Below, one piece after another: positions 11,079-22,869 of a stretch of 64,000 nucleotides of DNA. The stretch spans positions 50,344,964 through 50,408,963 of the forward strand of contig NC_080044.1 in the NCBI RefSeq assembly GCF_012489685.1. Reading direction: 5' to 3'. The notes beneath the pieces were generated by a model. It was not told the origin of the DNA. It did no database searches and saw nothing but the letters and a program-made list of their open reading frames with translations. Position 1 is the first letter of the stretch; every line of letters starts with the position of its first letter. Both the position numbers and the translations under genes were made by a program. This stretch comes from Lotus japonicus (taxonomy: Eukaryota > Streptophyta > Magnoliopsida > Fabales > Fabaceae).

Positions 11079-12320
11079 TCATGCAATCCTAACACACAAT
11101 TCGTGCACGCTATAGTCCAAGACCCGAAGTGCCCTTACCTCGATCGTTGGCTTTCTCCTTAACTTTTCTAGTCTGATTTCCTTCAAGGTGTTCTTCACCT
11201 TCACACAAACACACAAGGCACACAACCATTAACCACCAAAAACACATAGAAATCCCACACACTCTTAGCTAAGTCTAGCCCTTCTCATGAATCAACTTAG
11301 TCTTAAGAGTTCAAGGTTTGAGTTTGGAACAACACTTTGATTGATCTTTGAGAGTTAAAAACTGAACTTTTAGCCCCAAGACTTCTAAGAAACAGGCTTC
11401 AAAACCTACTCTTGAAGTCTTTACTTCATGAGAACATTAAAACATCAAGATTCAAACTTTTGAACAAGAAAAGGTTTTATGATGAGTAGTTTTCTTCCTT
11501 GGCTCACCATGATCCTCACCTTCAATGCTAACTATTTTGTGAAGGAATGGAAGACAAAAGATGATTTCTTGATGGTGTTTAGCGATGATGAAGATTTCGG
11601 TTTTTTGGTAAGAAGGATAAAGATAAGATGAAGATGATGTTCACTCTCTCTCACTTATCTCTCTAAAGTCCTCTCATTTCCTTTACTTTTGGTTCAGAAA
11701 TCTGATGGGAATTCCTATGATAAGGTGATGGACATTTCTCTAGGTGAAAGGTGGCTTGCACTTTTGGCTTTGGTTTATCTTCCCAGCACACTACTTATAG
11801 CAAAGCAATCATGATACTAACCTTTTTGACCTTGGTTCATGAGCCTACCCTAATAGCCTTTCTCTCCACACTCAACCGCAAGATCAGATATTTTCTGGCC
11901 AATTTCGTGATTGGCTCATTTACGAGTCGAACTCGACTCGTTTTCGAGCCGAAAACACTACCGGTGAGTTTCTCGACCCTATATCGATATTACAGTCAAA
12001 ATTCTCGAAATTATGCGTAGATCATCGTAATGATAAGGAAAATATTTATTTCACACTCGAATAATAATTCGATGACAAAAGACGCTCTAGGCGAAACCGC
12101 ATCGGTTTGACTGTTTTCTGAAGTGCAGCCGAATTCTCCGACGAACGAATAATGAAACACTTGGAAAATATCTTCGATATTAATAATCAAAATATTACTT
12201 TCATTAGATAAAATTCATCATACGAGGTCATACCCATAAAGATTACATTAACCAAGCATTAAAGCACTAAACCGAGAAATTGACCGAGTTTATTTCTCTT
12301 AAACTTTCACGGGTCTTACA
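11079..12320 (-). mobile_element. Element D 3' LTR (Tekay-like)
   Basis: It is homologous to 15929-17377 and ends on the plus strand in CACGGGTCTTACA. A PPT (12321-12336) and the conserved stem-loop at 12340-12357 follow. It lacks about 200 bp present in the right copy (roughly 16361-16560), a clean internal deletion. The leftward limit is uncertain because the right copy is truncated at the point corresponding to 11079. Confidence 0.8.
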
Positions 12321-13003
12321 TTTCTACCCCCCTTAAATTAGTTTCGTCCTCGAAACTACAAGTCTAAAGGTAGCTCTAACTACCGCACTCTCTTCTATTC
12401 ACCCGAAGTATCACCTCTACCTAACTCTTGGTAGCACATCCACAAACCACCACTTAGGGAAAATCAACTTGACACCGAAAGCTCCTTCTCTAGCTCGATA
12501 ATTCCAACAAAATTAAAACCTTTGCTTCTTGATCACATCTCACTCAATCTTAAGTCTCTCATACTCGTAGAAAGATTCCTCAAGCCTTATGATCTAAACC
12601 GTTCTCAAGTCCAAATCTCTGCTATCCCCTCACCTATCAACTTCTAACGTGAATCCATTTCTTAACTCTACATCCTCTTCCATAAACATCAAGAACTTAA
12701 TCCCCAACTCATTTTCCACTCTCTAACAATCATAAACAATTAATGCCATCTTCCTCACTCCTCTTATTACAAAGGAATACACTTAACTCGAAATCGAACC
12801 TTCTAAGCTATTCATCCTCTAACAATTTCCCCTCGGATTTCACACAACCTAACGTTGGATCTCTTGGCTTAGTCTCCCTTTACTTGGACTAATCATGTGA
12901 GCTAATCAATCAAGGATCTCACAACCAATTGTACAATTCCTCCATCATCAACTTCTATACTTAGGTACTATTATCACGGACAATCAAAGACAAACCGAAC
13001 GAC
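12321..13003 (-). other. Element D internal, 3' part with PPT and hairpin
   Basis: The minus-strand PPT (TTTAAGGGGGGTAGAAA) abuts the LTR, and a perfect 7-bp stem with a 4-nt loop lies next to it. The rest is AT-rich, and no polymerase frame is recognisable. Confidence 0.65.
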
Positions 13004-14256
13004 TATAAGATCAAGTTTTGATCATGTAGTACAACTCTATGTTTTGATGATTACAAGTTAACTATTAAGTATGAACAATTATGGTACTCTAACGTGTTTT
13101 CTGAGTGATTACTTGACAGGCTCTGACTCTGATGTAATTACACATAAATCAGAAACACTATGCTCAAAGAGTAACCTACGCAACGCTTTCGCACTCTTTA
13201 TGTTCAATCTGAACAGTAGAAAAGCTTCAGAAGATCTGAAGATAGTTAAGCTCTGATATGGATTCAGATCACTTAAAGTTCTGAAGACCAGACGTTCTGA
13301 AGATCCAGATTCTCTGAATATCCAGACGCTCTGAAGGTTCAGAAGCTCTGAAGGTCTAGAAGCTCTAAAGGTCTAGAAGCTCTGAAGGTCCAGAAGCTGA
13401 GAAGTGAAGACTCTGAAGTCCAAGAGTAAGCTGGCTCTGAAGACCAAGTACTTCTCCTATGAGTTCAGAATCAGAAGTTACAAAGGTCAGAGGATCCATG
13501 CTTCCCTCTGACTCTGATCAATAAGCTTCACAAGTTCCAACACAAAGCGTCGCTCTGATCAGAAGTCAACTAGGATAAAGGTCATGTCACTATCCAAAGT
13601 ACAAAAGCAATTGTACTATCCTGACGACCTTACCTAACGTGCTTAGCCACAACAGAACCTGGAAATCCCAGATCTGCCCTCCAACGGTAGCATTTCAATG
13701 CAACGTCCAAACCCTAATCCTTGGAGTATATAAAGAGGCTGAAGATTGAAAGATGCCGCTTAAGAAACTTGTTCATGCGCAAGCAATATTCAAATATTCT
13801 CTTAGCAATCTTTCTTCAAACTGAATTTAGTGTGTTTACTTTAGCTTTCTGAGAAGCATTTCTTTGTAAACCCAACTCCTAAATAGTTGTTTATTTGTTC
13901 CTTAAGGAGACCAAGGTTGGTTAGATCCTTGAGAAGACTAAGAGAGTGAATCTTAGTGATAGCTAAGTCAGTGTATTGTTAGTCACTTTGCAGGTTGCAA
14001 GTGCAGTTGTAACAAACTCTGATTAGTGGATTGCCTTCATTCTAAGAAGGAAGAAATCACCTTAACGGGTGGATTGGATTAGCTTGAGGGATTTATCAAG
14101 TGAACCAGGATAAAATCATTGTGTGCTTTCCTCAACTCTTATCTTAGCACCTTTATCCTTGTGTTTGAAGAGATTTGTTTAAATCTCAAGTGGGACGAGT
14201 TTTTAGTTTTAAAACGCTATTCAGACCCCCCCTTTCTATCGTTTTTCATACCTTCA
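13004..14256 (+). mobile_element. SIRE-like solo LTR with TSD ACGAC
   Basis: This is a single 1253-bp LTR in plus orientation, homologous (reverse complement) to the 3' LTR of element I at 58736-59955. It is flanked by the 5-bp duplication ACGAC at 12999-13003 and 14257-14261, so it is a solo LTR left by recombination between the two LTRs of a full element. It ends CATACCTTCA and starts TATAAGATC where element I has TGTAAGATC, so the terminal TG has mutated to TA. A TATA box, TATATAAA, lies at 13727-13734. Repeats of about 20 bp around AGAAGCTCTGAAGGT lie at 13310-13400. Confidence 0.9.
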
Positions 14257-14261
14257 ACGAC

Positions 14262-15657
14262 AACTCTGAAATTCCCTTAAATCACATAAAAGGATTCTAT
14301 ACCAAAACTCGAACTCAAACAAAAGAGGTTTCAAGCATTCACTTTCCACATTCAACCTTCTAAACATAAGCCCTAGCCTGTAATTAATCACTCTACTATA
14401 GTTATTCATCGAACTTCCAAGGATTCAAATCTTAATCCCCTATAACCAATTACTCATAACTGAAGCCCTAAACTTCTCAACTCGAGATTTCAATCCTAAA
14501 ATGCAACTCCATCCTCTAGTCTTCCATCACAACTCAATCAATTCACAATTCAGTAGTCCAGCAAGTTGGCATAAGCCCCAACAATCTTTTAAATCGACCT
14601 AAACCTCCATAGTCCAAAGATCCAAAACCTATCTCGTCACTAATAATACAGTAATCAAAACCTCCCAAAATTCAAATCCTTATTCGAGAATCCATAATCT
14701 ACTTCCCTTATCTCAAACCAAAGCATCCTCAAGTCCCAACTCTTCGAATTCCAATTGTACGCAACATGACTTAGCTCAATTCTAAACACCCTAACCGGTA
14801 AAACTTTGGATCCTTCCTTTCCTCAAACTCCTCACGTGAGAATCATCCGCTTAACTCTAAGGTCCTTTGTTAAACAACAACTCTCAATCCACATTTGATT
14901 CTATCCACGTCTAAGAACAATCTCAAACGTCCATCCTTCTCGAACCCTCTTACATTATGCCATAATTACAACGAGAAGGTTGTCCAACCTCAACATCATC
15001 AACTCTAAGACGTACACCACCTAGCCCTTCCCCTCCGATACTTGGAGCATAACGCTAAAACATAACAATCAACACTCAACCGGTGCGTCCCCGAACTCAT
15101 TCTTCCCTTCAAGACTAAAACCCGAACATTCCTACCCACGTAAGGTCATTTTCAAGGATTAATTCCTAACTTCTCCTTCACCTGAACAATACGTGTAATC
15201 ATATCACAAGACTCTAACCTAGTAGAGTCCTCTCATCCTTGGACACTTCCACTTGAAGATCGCACAACCTTAACATCTCACTAGAATCAATTCCCTAGTT
15301 CCTCTCTTCCTTTACCAACATATACCAGCACATGACGAAATTCTAGGCCTAGTGGAACTCCTCTAAAGCTCCCTATAGAACACTACAAGTGCAACACAAA
15401 AAACAATCACGCGAGCATATCACATGCCCACCAAGGCACTAAACATATACAAGAGATTTGCAATGAAACACTTGCTTCAAAATACCACGAGTAGCTTAGA
15501 TAAGACAAGGTCGTAGTCAGAGACTTAACAACCGAAGTAGCAACATAATAACAAACGGGAACAAAACAACATAAGGTTTCAAGCTAGTTCATACCATCTA
15601 TAAAAGAAACAAACACGTCGTTCCTAAGCAAAACACTTGCATCCTCGCCACATATCC
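14262..15657 (-). other. Element D internal, degenerate
   Basis: AT-rich sequence continues the interior of D after the solo LTR. No frame of useful length and no polymerase motif is visible. The pol region of D is either deleted or decayed beyond recognition by eye. Confidence 0.5.
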
Positions 15658-15930
15658 TCAGGTCTCCTCCTCAGCACCAGTAGCCTTAGTCCCCGCCATT
15701 AAGTCCACTCGTCCTTTAACAGTCGGGTGAGTCCCCCGTGTAACGCACGCAGCTGGCTCCCCTTTTAGTGGCCTACAGTCTCTAGCAAGATGTCTCGGCT
15801 TGTGACAGTTGTAGCATAACGGCTCGTCCTCCCTGCAAGCAGCGGCATAATGCCCAACTTCTGCACATCTGAAGCATTGGACACGAAGGCGTCGGGGTTG
15901 GTTCTCTTGTCCTCCTGGGGTTGTAGCTAC
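15658..15930 (-). pseudogene. gag: Element D gag fragment with two zinc knuckles
   Basis: A short frame encodes the nucleocapsid end of a Tekay-type gag. It holds two CX2CX4HX4C knuckles, CFRCAEVGHYAAAC and CYNCHKPRHLARDC. The second lacks the usual Gly before His. Such knuckles bind the element's RNA during packaging. The capsid part and the start codon are missing: the frame runs directly into LTR sequence at about 15929, so leader, PBS and 5' gag were removed by a deletion. The eight residues before VATTPGG are LTR-derived. Confidence 0.8.
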
Positions 15931-17377
15931 AAGTTCATGCAATCCTAACACACAATTCGTGCACGCTAAAGTCCAAGACCCGAAGTGCCCTTACCTCGAC
16001 CGTTGGCTTTCTCCTTAACTTTTCTAGTCTGATTTCCTTCAAGGTGTTCTTCACCTTCACACAAACACACAAAGCACACAACCATTAATCACCAAAAACA
16101 TATAGAAATCCCACACACTCTTAGCTAAGTCTAGCACTTCCCATGAATCAACTTAGTCTTAAGAGTTCAAGGTTTGAGTCTGGAACAACAATTTGATTGA
16201 TCTTTGAGAGTTAAAAACTGAACTTTTAGCCCCAAGACTTCTAAGAAACAGGCTTGAAAACCTACTCTTGAAGTCTTTACTTCATGAGAACATTAAAACA
16301 TCAAGATTCAACCTTTTGAACAAGAAAAGGTTTTATGATGAGTAGTTTTCTTCCTTGGCTCTCCATTTTCGAAATCTAAGGTTCAAAACCCAAGAGATTG
16401 AAGCCTTAACATCAAGCTTCAACATTTTTCCAAAACTCTTTTCACAAACAAGAAGCCAAGGGGGATCACAAGCTCACCACAAGCACACAACAACAAGAAC
16501 TCGGTTTTTAGAAAAGATGAAGAGAAAGATAGCTCATTTTTAAATTTGGAAGCCAACACCATGATCCTCACGTTGAATGCTAACTCTTTTGTGAAGGAAT
16601 GGAAGACAAAAGATGATTTCTTGGTGGTGTTTAGAGATGATGAAGATTTCAGTTTTTTGGTAAGAAGGATGAAGATAAGATGAAGATGATGTTCACTCTC
16701 TCTCACTTATCTCTCTAAAGTCCTCTCATTTCCTTTACTTTTGGTTCAGAAATCTGATGGGAAGTCCTATGATAAGGTGATGGACATTTCCCTAGGTGAA
16801 AGGTGGCTTGCACTTTTGGCTTTGGTTTATCTTCCCATGCACACTACTTATGGCAAAGCAATCATAATACTAACCTTTTTGACTTGGTTCATGAGCCTAC
16901 CCTAATAGCCTTTCTCTCCACACTCAACATCTGAGCACTCAACCCCAAGATCAGATATTTTCTGGCCAATTTCGTGACTGGCTCGTTTACGAGTCGAACT
17001 CGACTCGTTTTCGAGCCAAAAACACTACCAGTGAGTTTCTCGACCATATATCGATATTACAGTCAAAACTCTCGAAATTACGCGTAGATCATCGTAATGA
17101 TAAGGAAAATATTTATTTCACACTCGAATAATTATTCGATGACAAAAGGCGCTCTAGGCGAAACCGCATTGGCTTGACTGTTTTCTGAAGTGCAGCCGAA
17201 TTCTCCGACGAACGAAGAATGAAACACTTGGAAAATATCTTCGATATTAATAATCAAAATATTACTTTCATTAGATAAAATTCATCATACCCATAAAGAT
17301 TACATTAACCGAGCATTAAAGCACTAAACCGAGAAATTGACCGAGTTTATTTCTCTTAAACTTTCACGGGTCTTACA
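15929..17377 (-). mobile_element. Element D 5' LTR, inner end deleted
   Basis: It matches 11079-12320 with an additional segment of about 200 bp and ends in GGTCTTACA at 17377. Its inner (U5) end is fused to gag with no PBS. At the outer end it abuts the open frame of element C, so D inserted into the C 3' ORF. No matching TSD is found on the left, which fits a later deletion there. Confidence 0.8.
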
Positions 17378-19459
17378 ATAGAAGTCACTTTGAAGGACGT
17401 GGCTGAAGCCCTCAACGTTAGCCTTGATGAAGGAGAAAGGTACTCTCCTGTTTGGCTGAAGAAGGTGGCTGACCCAAGATGCATCTGGAAAAACCCAGAA
17501 GATCCTCTGCTGGTGGAAGTTAGCAACCTCAAGGATGAGGTCAAATTCAACAAAGTTGTCCTTCCAAAGGATGGCGCCAGAGGCCATGTCAATGCACATG
17601 CAAGGTATGAATTGTACAAAATTATCAAAAGAGTGAAAATCAACCCAGCTTATTTGATGTGGAGCTACCTGCTCAACTTTCTGGAAACTAGAAAAGGATA
17701 CCTTCCTTTTGGTTCCTTGCTGACTGTGATCTTTGAGAAGAAAGGAATCACCACTGAGTTCTTGGCATGCAAGTCTGAACACTTGGATGAGGACATTATT
17801 TGGCCTACGCCAATCAAGCTGGGAGACGTGAGCAAGATGAATATCTTCTATGATGATTCAGAAGTTCCTGAGGAATATCTGACAAAGAAGAAAAGAGCAG
17901 TGAGAGGAAAAGAGAAGGAAAATGCCATTACTAAACCTGGCAAAGGTAAGAAGAAGAATTTGAAAGAACTGTCTGATTAAATTGAGAAGGAACCAACTAA
18001 GAGAGCTGTTCCTGCTGCCTTGCGGATTGCATCGTATCCTGAGGACGAGACTGAACAGTCCATGATCGTACCCAAGGCACCTACCAAGGAACAGTCAATC
18101 AGAATCACCAAAGGTGGAGCACCAGTACAGTTGGAGTCTCATCCTATTGCTTCAAGAACTCGATCTGGAAAAGGGTCCCCTACAAACAAGCTTGCAGAAT
18201 CCAAGAAAAAGCTTAAACGCTTGAGGAAGCAATTTGAAGATGAACCTGCTGAAAAGGCTCAACAGCCTCTGTATCGTAAGAGAAAGATCTTGGCAAATGA
18301 ACCTAATGAGCCAATTGATGAAGAAGACATTGCTTTTCACACCAAACTGACCAACTCCATGGGAACCACATTCCCCTATCAAGAGGTAACATATGATCTT
18401 TCCAACCAAGAATTTGTTAATTCTTTGTTTGATGATTCCTATGATCCACACCACTCTGTCACTCCACAACATCTACACCGTTCACCACACACTCCAAAAA
18501 CAAACACTGAAAAACAATCATCTGAACCATTGAAATCTCCCTCTCCAATTCCACACCATGAAGAACAACAAATTGTGAATCCCACTGATCACAATTCTCC
18601 CAGATTCTCTCCTGTTCTCACCTTGGATTCCTCTGATGAGGAAATACCTGTTGAAAATCCAACCAAAACCACTTCTCAGCTATTTCAACTTTTTCCCCTA
18701 TCACCTTCCACACAGACCGTACAACCTCTCCACAGTACCACTCAACTTCCTCAAACTCAAACACCGGAAAGAATCCAGCAAAGTTTGTCAAAGCCTGGTA
18801 CCGTTCTCACCCTTTCTCAAGTGAGAAAGAGGCGTCTTCAGACGCTTGTGTCCTCCGCTATCAAGCATAGGCGCACTGCGAGAACCACCAAGGCTGGGTT
18901 TAAGGATTTTCAAGAGAAGCTGGTTAAACGAATTGAGAAGGCCCCAAATCATCACATTTCAGTGTCTTGGAAAAGACATTCAGATGTAGGCTACAAGTTC
19001 CAACTACAAGCAAGTAAGGTCCCAGATTGGGAACAATGGAAGATTTGCGCCACCAAAGGCTATGTTGGCACTATGCCATTCTCTTTGCTGAACAGAATCT
19101 CTGCTCTAATTGTTCTCTTGGGAAATTGGATATTTATACTACTTCCAACAAATATTCCGGAGATCGTTTTGCACCCAGAAAGGCTTCATGTGGTCAAGGG
19201 GAAGGCTAAACTTCAGGAAGAAGGTGAATGTTCAGTTCCACTGAACAAGGATTCTGCTGCTGAACAGTATATTATCTTCTCTGATAATGATGATGAAGAT
19301 GAAGATCCGGGCAATGAAGAAGAGACTGATCATGAAGAACAACCTCTGGCAAACCAATTTGTCAGCAAAGAGGATTTCGAGAATCATCGGAATCACATCA
19401 ACAACCTCTTCTACGATCTCACCTCCAAGATTGAGCAGATCCTGATTCGTTTTGGCTAA
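17378..19459 (+). pseudogene. Element C 3' ORF (SIRE env-like / plant transposon domain), broken
   Basis: One reading frame covers this region with a single TAA stop at 17978-17980. The first part (about 200 codons) carries an N-terminal block alignable with the ORF of element I: residues near HARYELYKIIKRV and PFGSLLTVIFEKKGI correspond to its LLNCINQ and PYFLFSYLKECI segments. The remainder is low complexity, rich in Pro, Ser and Thr with basic stretches, an acidic run near the end (DNDDEDEDPGNEEETDHEE) and a C-terminal helix. This layout is typical of the 3' ORF of SIRE-type elements, called envelope-like, whose function is unproven. Its 5' end is cut by element D and no gag-pol remains. 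Confidence 0.75.
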
Positions 19460-19925
19460 TGGCAACTCCCTATCCTTCTCTCTTTACACAGTTTAATTAT
19501 TGAACAATTGCACTATGTTTACTTCCTGCTTTGAATAGTCATGTTTAATGTTCAAGATGTTATCTATGATATGCATGTCTTGTTTTACATGATTAGCTTA
19601 GGCTCTGATACCGCTTCTGAATATTTATTAGACCGCTTTTTAATAATGCCAAAGGTAGAGAAACGGTATAGAAAAGTAAAGGGGAGATCTGCATATATTC
19701 ATATATTTGCAAACCGTACTATTTTTATTTCAAATATCTTTAACCTAGGATATTTCATTCTGGGGGAGCAAAGAAAAGAAAGTCAATTAGAACATAAGCT
19801 TCAAACTCTATCTTTTTGAAAACGTTGCTTAACTTAGGGGGATTTTTAAAATTTCCATAAAGAACCATAGTCTACTATCCTCTATTCTTTTCTATAAAAC
19901 TTGTCATTATCAAAAAGGAGGAGAT
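19460..19925 (+). other. Element C 3' non-coding region and PPT
   Basis: AT-rich trailer of C. The PPT AAAAAGGAGGAGAT at 19912-19925 abuts the LTR start TGTTAAG. The antisense ORF seen at the equivalent place in element I is absent here. Confidence 0.8.
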
Positions 19926-20634
19926 TGTTAAGTTCAAACGTATCATAATGTCTTTAAAATCTTATTTTGATTATAACAATTTTATAGAAAAGTTTCGCTG
20001 TAATTAAACTCACTATAACATTTTAATTTCAGGAGAAACTCAAGAAAATGTTGTATGCTTCAACATTCCATCATTACAAAAAGGAAAAAGCTTCAGAAGT
20101 TGCAAAACAGTTCTGTAAAGCGAACTGACTCTGACTCAAGTTATAAGCCTCTGACCGTCCCATGCCACGTCATCAATAAGATTTATTGAAGACAAAATTT
20201 GAGCGTCAAAGTTAAAGTTTGATTGCAACAGGTTGTCCAACATTCAAATCAAAAGACAACCAATTGACTTGTATTCAAACCAGATCACGTGAAGACAATT
20301 TACTTCAGCTAAAGGCACGCTGACCAACAAGGAAAAGTACAAGCCGTTAACATCAATTTTCCAAATTGTCTCTTGTCTGAAAAGTACCCTAAAGTCTATC
20401 ACCACCTACTAGCTGACAAACATCATCTTTTTAGCTAAAGGATAGACTTGCTTCTGAGTCCGCATTAAATGGAGCTACCAACCAAAGCCATTTGAATCAA
20501 CGGTTTGATATCACTTCACAACGGCTAAAGCAACGATTGGATTTTGTCTCACAACGGCTACAACACTAGCAAGCGAGTATTTAAGGCACTCTTGAAGAAT
20601 TGAAGAATAAGAGAATTAATTCTGAGAGAACAAG
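19926..20634 (+). mobile_element. Element C 3' LTR, part 1
   Basis: Matches 9843-10552. It is interrupted by element B at a site where the host bases ACAAG were duplicated (20630-20634 and 37420-37424). The LTR resumes at 37425. Confidence 0.9.
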
Positions 20635-21884
20635 TGTTGGTAAATCCGCAAGTGTACGAATCCACCCGGTTTTAAATATCGAACCACAGGGATTGTGAGT
20701 GACTAAATTCGGTTTAAGCCTTGAGTTCAAAGGTTTGTTTTATTGAAATAAATATACGTCGAAGTAGAAAAGATAAAATAAACAAAAACTCATACAAGAA
20801 CATGCTTTGAGTTCTTGCTCAACTAGTCAATTCAAGCACATCATTCTAAGCACATGTTCTCATGGATCTCTCCTTGATGCTATTGCCTAGTTACTCAATT
20901 ATAGATTCCTCACATAAGCAATTCTCCCATACTAAAAGCTAAGCCCAATTCCTTGTGTACTTAGTCATTTATATGAGGTTTTAGATCATGTAATTTCAGG
21001 CCAACAAACCCCAACCCTTCCTCTATTCCTAGTAGCCAAGATAGAAGGGGTAATCCCAAATCGGTTCCCTAATCTATAACAAACTTTCGTTATGATTATA
21101 GAAAAGCATAAAGGAAGCATGCATACAAGCTTAGATTGATATTCAGAAAATGGGATTCAAGGAAAGAAGAAGATCATGTGGGAAAGAACTTGAGATTATA
21201 ACTTAAACATGAAAAGTCTTACATGAAAACCAAATCATAAGAAGAGAGATTAGCCAAGCATGGCAAGCTAAGAACCTGAATTACAAGCTTTCAAGCCTTC
21301 TCTCACTCTCCTAGATGTTCCTCTCCTTCTAAACTTATGTAAAAATGGAATGAGTATCAAGGATTACAAAAGAAAACCACTAAAAACCTATTTATAGGCA
21401 AAATAGTCGAGTTGGGAAGCTCAAGCGCTGCCCTGAAGCGCCTGAGCGCTCCCTAAATAGAAGTTGGCACGAAGCTACTGGAAGGCTGGCGCTCGAGCGC
21501 TAGACACACGTTCTGATGGTCTTTTTGGCTTCTTGTAACCCCCATTTGAATGTTTCCATCAATTCTTCAAGCTTTTTGGCCTTCCCTCTTCATGAGTTAC
21601 CTACTGAAGACTTAAGGACCAAGACAAGGAAAAATATCAAGAAATTCAAAGGGCTTTTAAGCACAATTGTCCTCACAATTCCATGGAAAACAAATGCAAG
21701 TCCTAAAATCTATAAAAATACAAGAAAGACCCTTATAAAACTATATAATTACTAAAACCAAACAAAAACTCAAATAAAGATAAAAATGCATGAGAATGCA
21801 TGAAACACTACATGAGACAAAGAAAAATAGACTCAAAACCTACAAAGAAATGACACTTAAAACACTACTAAATCTGGGTCATCA
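20635..21884 (-). mobile_element. Element B 3' LTR
   Basis: 1250 bp, plus-strand ends TGTTGGTAAAT and GGGTCATCA. Minus-strand TATAAATA lies at 21389-21396, with GC-rich palindromic units just upstream of it at 21424-21511. Confidence 0.9.
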
Positions 21885-22869
21885 CACCACTATACTCAAC
21901 GACAGCTCGCCTTCGAGCGTCACTAAGATTAGCTTGCCCTCAAGCACAAAGAATTACTCCCAACACACATGCCAAAAGAGAGATACATTTTCAGAACACC
22001 GGGGGATCAAGTAAATGCAGTTAGTTCCAAGAGAAAGATTCAACAATCAACTTCGTGCAACTCTCGGACAAAGAAGAATTAGAGTCCACTATGAGAAGCA
22101 TTTAGAGCTAACATCCTAGCATGATAAAATTATTTAGTGCACTGAGCACACAAGCAAGTTCATAGGTTCTGGGAATCATTCACTCAAGAGCAACTAAAGT
22201 CGAACATGCATTATTCATTGAGACTTCCAAAGGGTTGTAATGTTGGCTAGGTAAAGCACATGGTAGGTGGTCCCTAAGGAAGACTAAGGTTGCTACACAA
22301 AGTTGAGTGTGGTCCTATTTGAAATTCCGGAGCTTTCAAGTTATTGATTCTTAGCACACAAGTATCTTAACCCCTTGTTATTTCAGAACTTTTTTCCTTT
22401 TTTTTTGGAACTCCACCTTTGCACTGGAGTTCTTTTTTTTTTTGACTTCTTTTTGGAACTCCATCCGGGCCATGAAGTTCATTTTCTCTTTTGAATTTTT
22501 TGATTTTTTTTTTCTTTGGGGTAAGAGACAATTGTATTTTTCATAAACTAGCTCCATTAAGATTTAAGGACCACAACTCCCCATTAAATCCAACCAAACA
22601 TCAAGCCCAATAAACAAGGTAACAATAGAATTCTCCATAAGGCTCAAATGGGTCGACTAGGGACAAAGATGTTATAAAACAAATTCTGAAATCCAAGTAA
22701 ACCTACCAGTCTCAAAAATACAAGTCTCATAGAGCTACTCTCAAGGGTGAGAAAAATGAAACACAGAACCAAGAAGTGCAAGTGAGTCAGGATTCTCCAG
22801 GGAAATTATATAGTGAAGGGTAAAAGATGGACCCTTATGGACTCACATCAACTCTATCCTCAAGACAAC
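21885..22869 (-). other. Element B interior, left part
   Basis: Non-coding. It is homologous in reverse to 57180-58145 of element H and more distantly to 24262-25200 of A. It includes two T-rich-flanked hairpins, stems at 22408-22415/22425-22432 and 22456-22464/22472-22480. The last five bases (ACAAC, 22865-22869) are the TSD of element A. Confidence 0.8.

Noticed and set aside
12321..15657. A host gene between the D LTRs
   Set aside because: No long frame or splice pattern is present; a PPT, a solo LTR and gag codons show this is retroelement interior.
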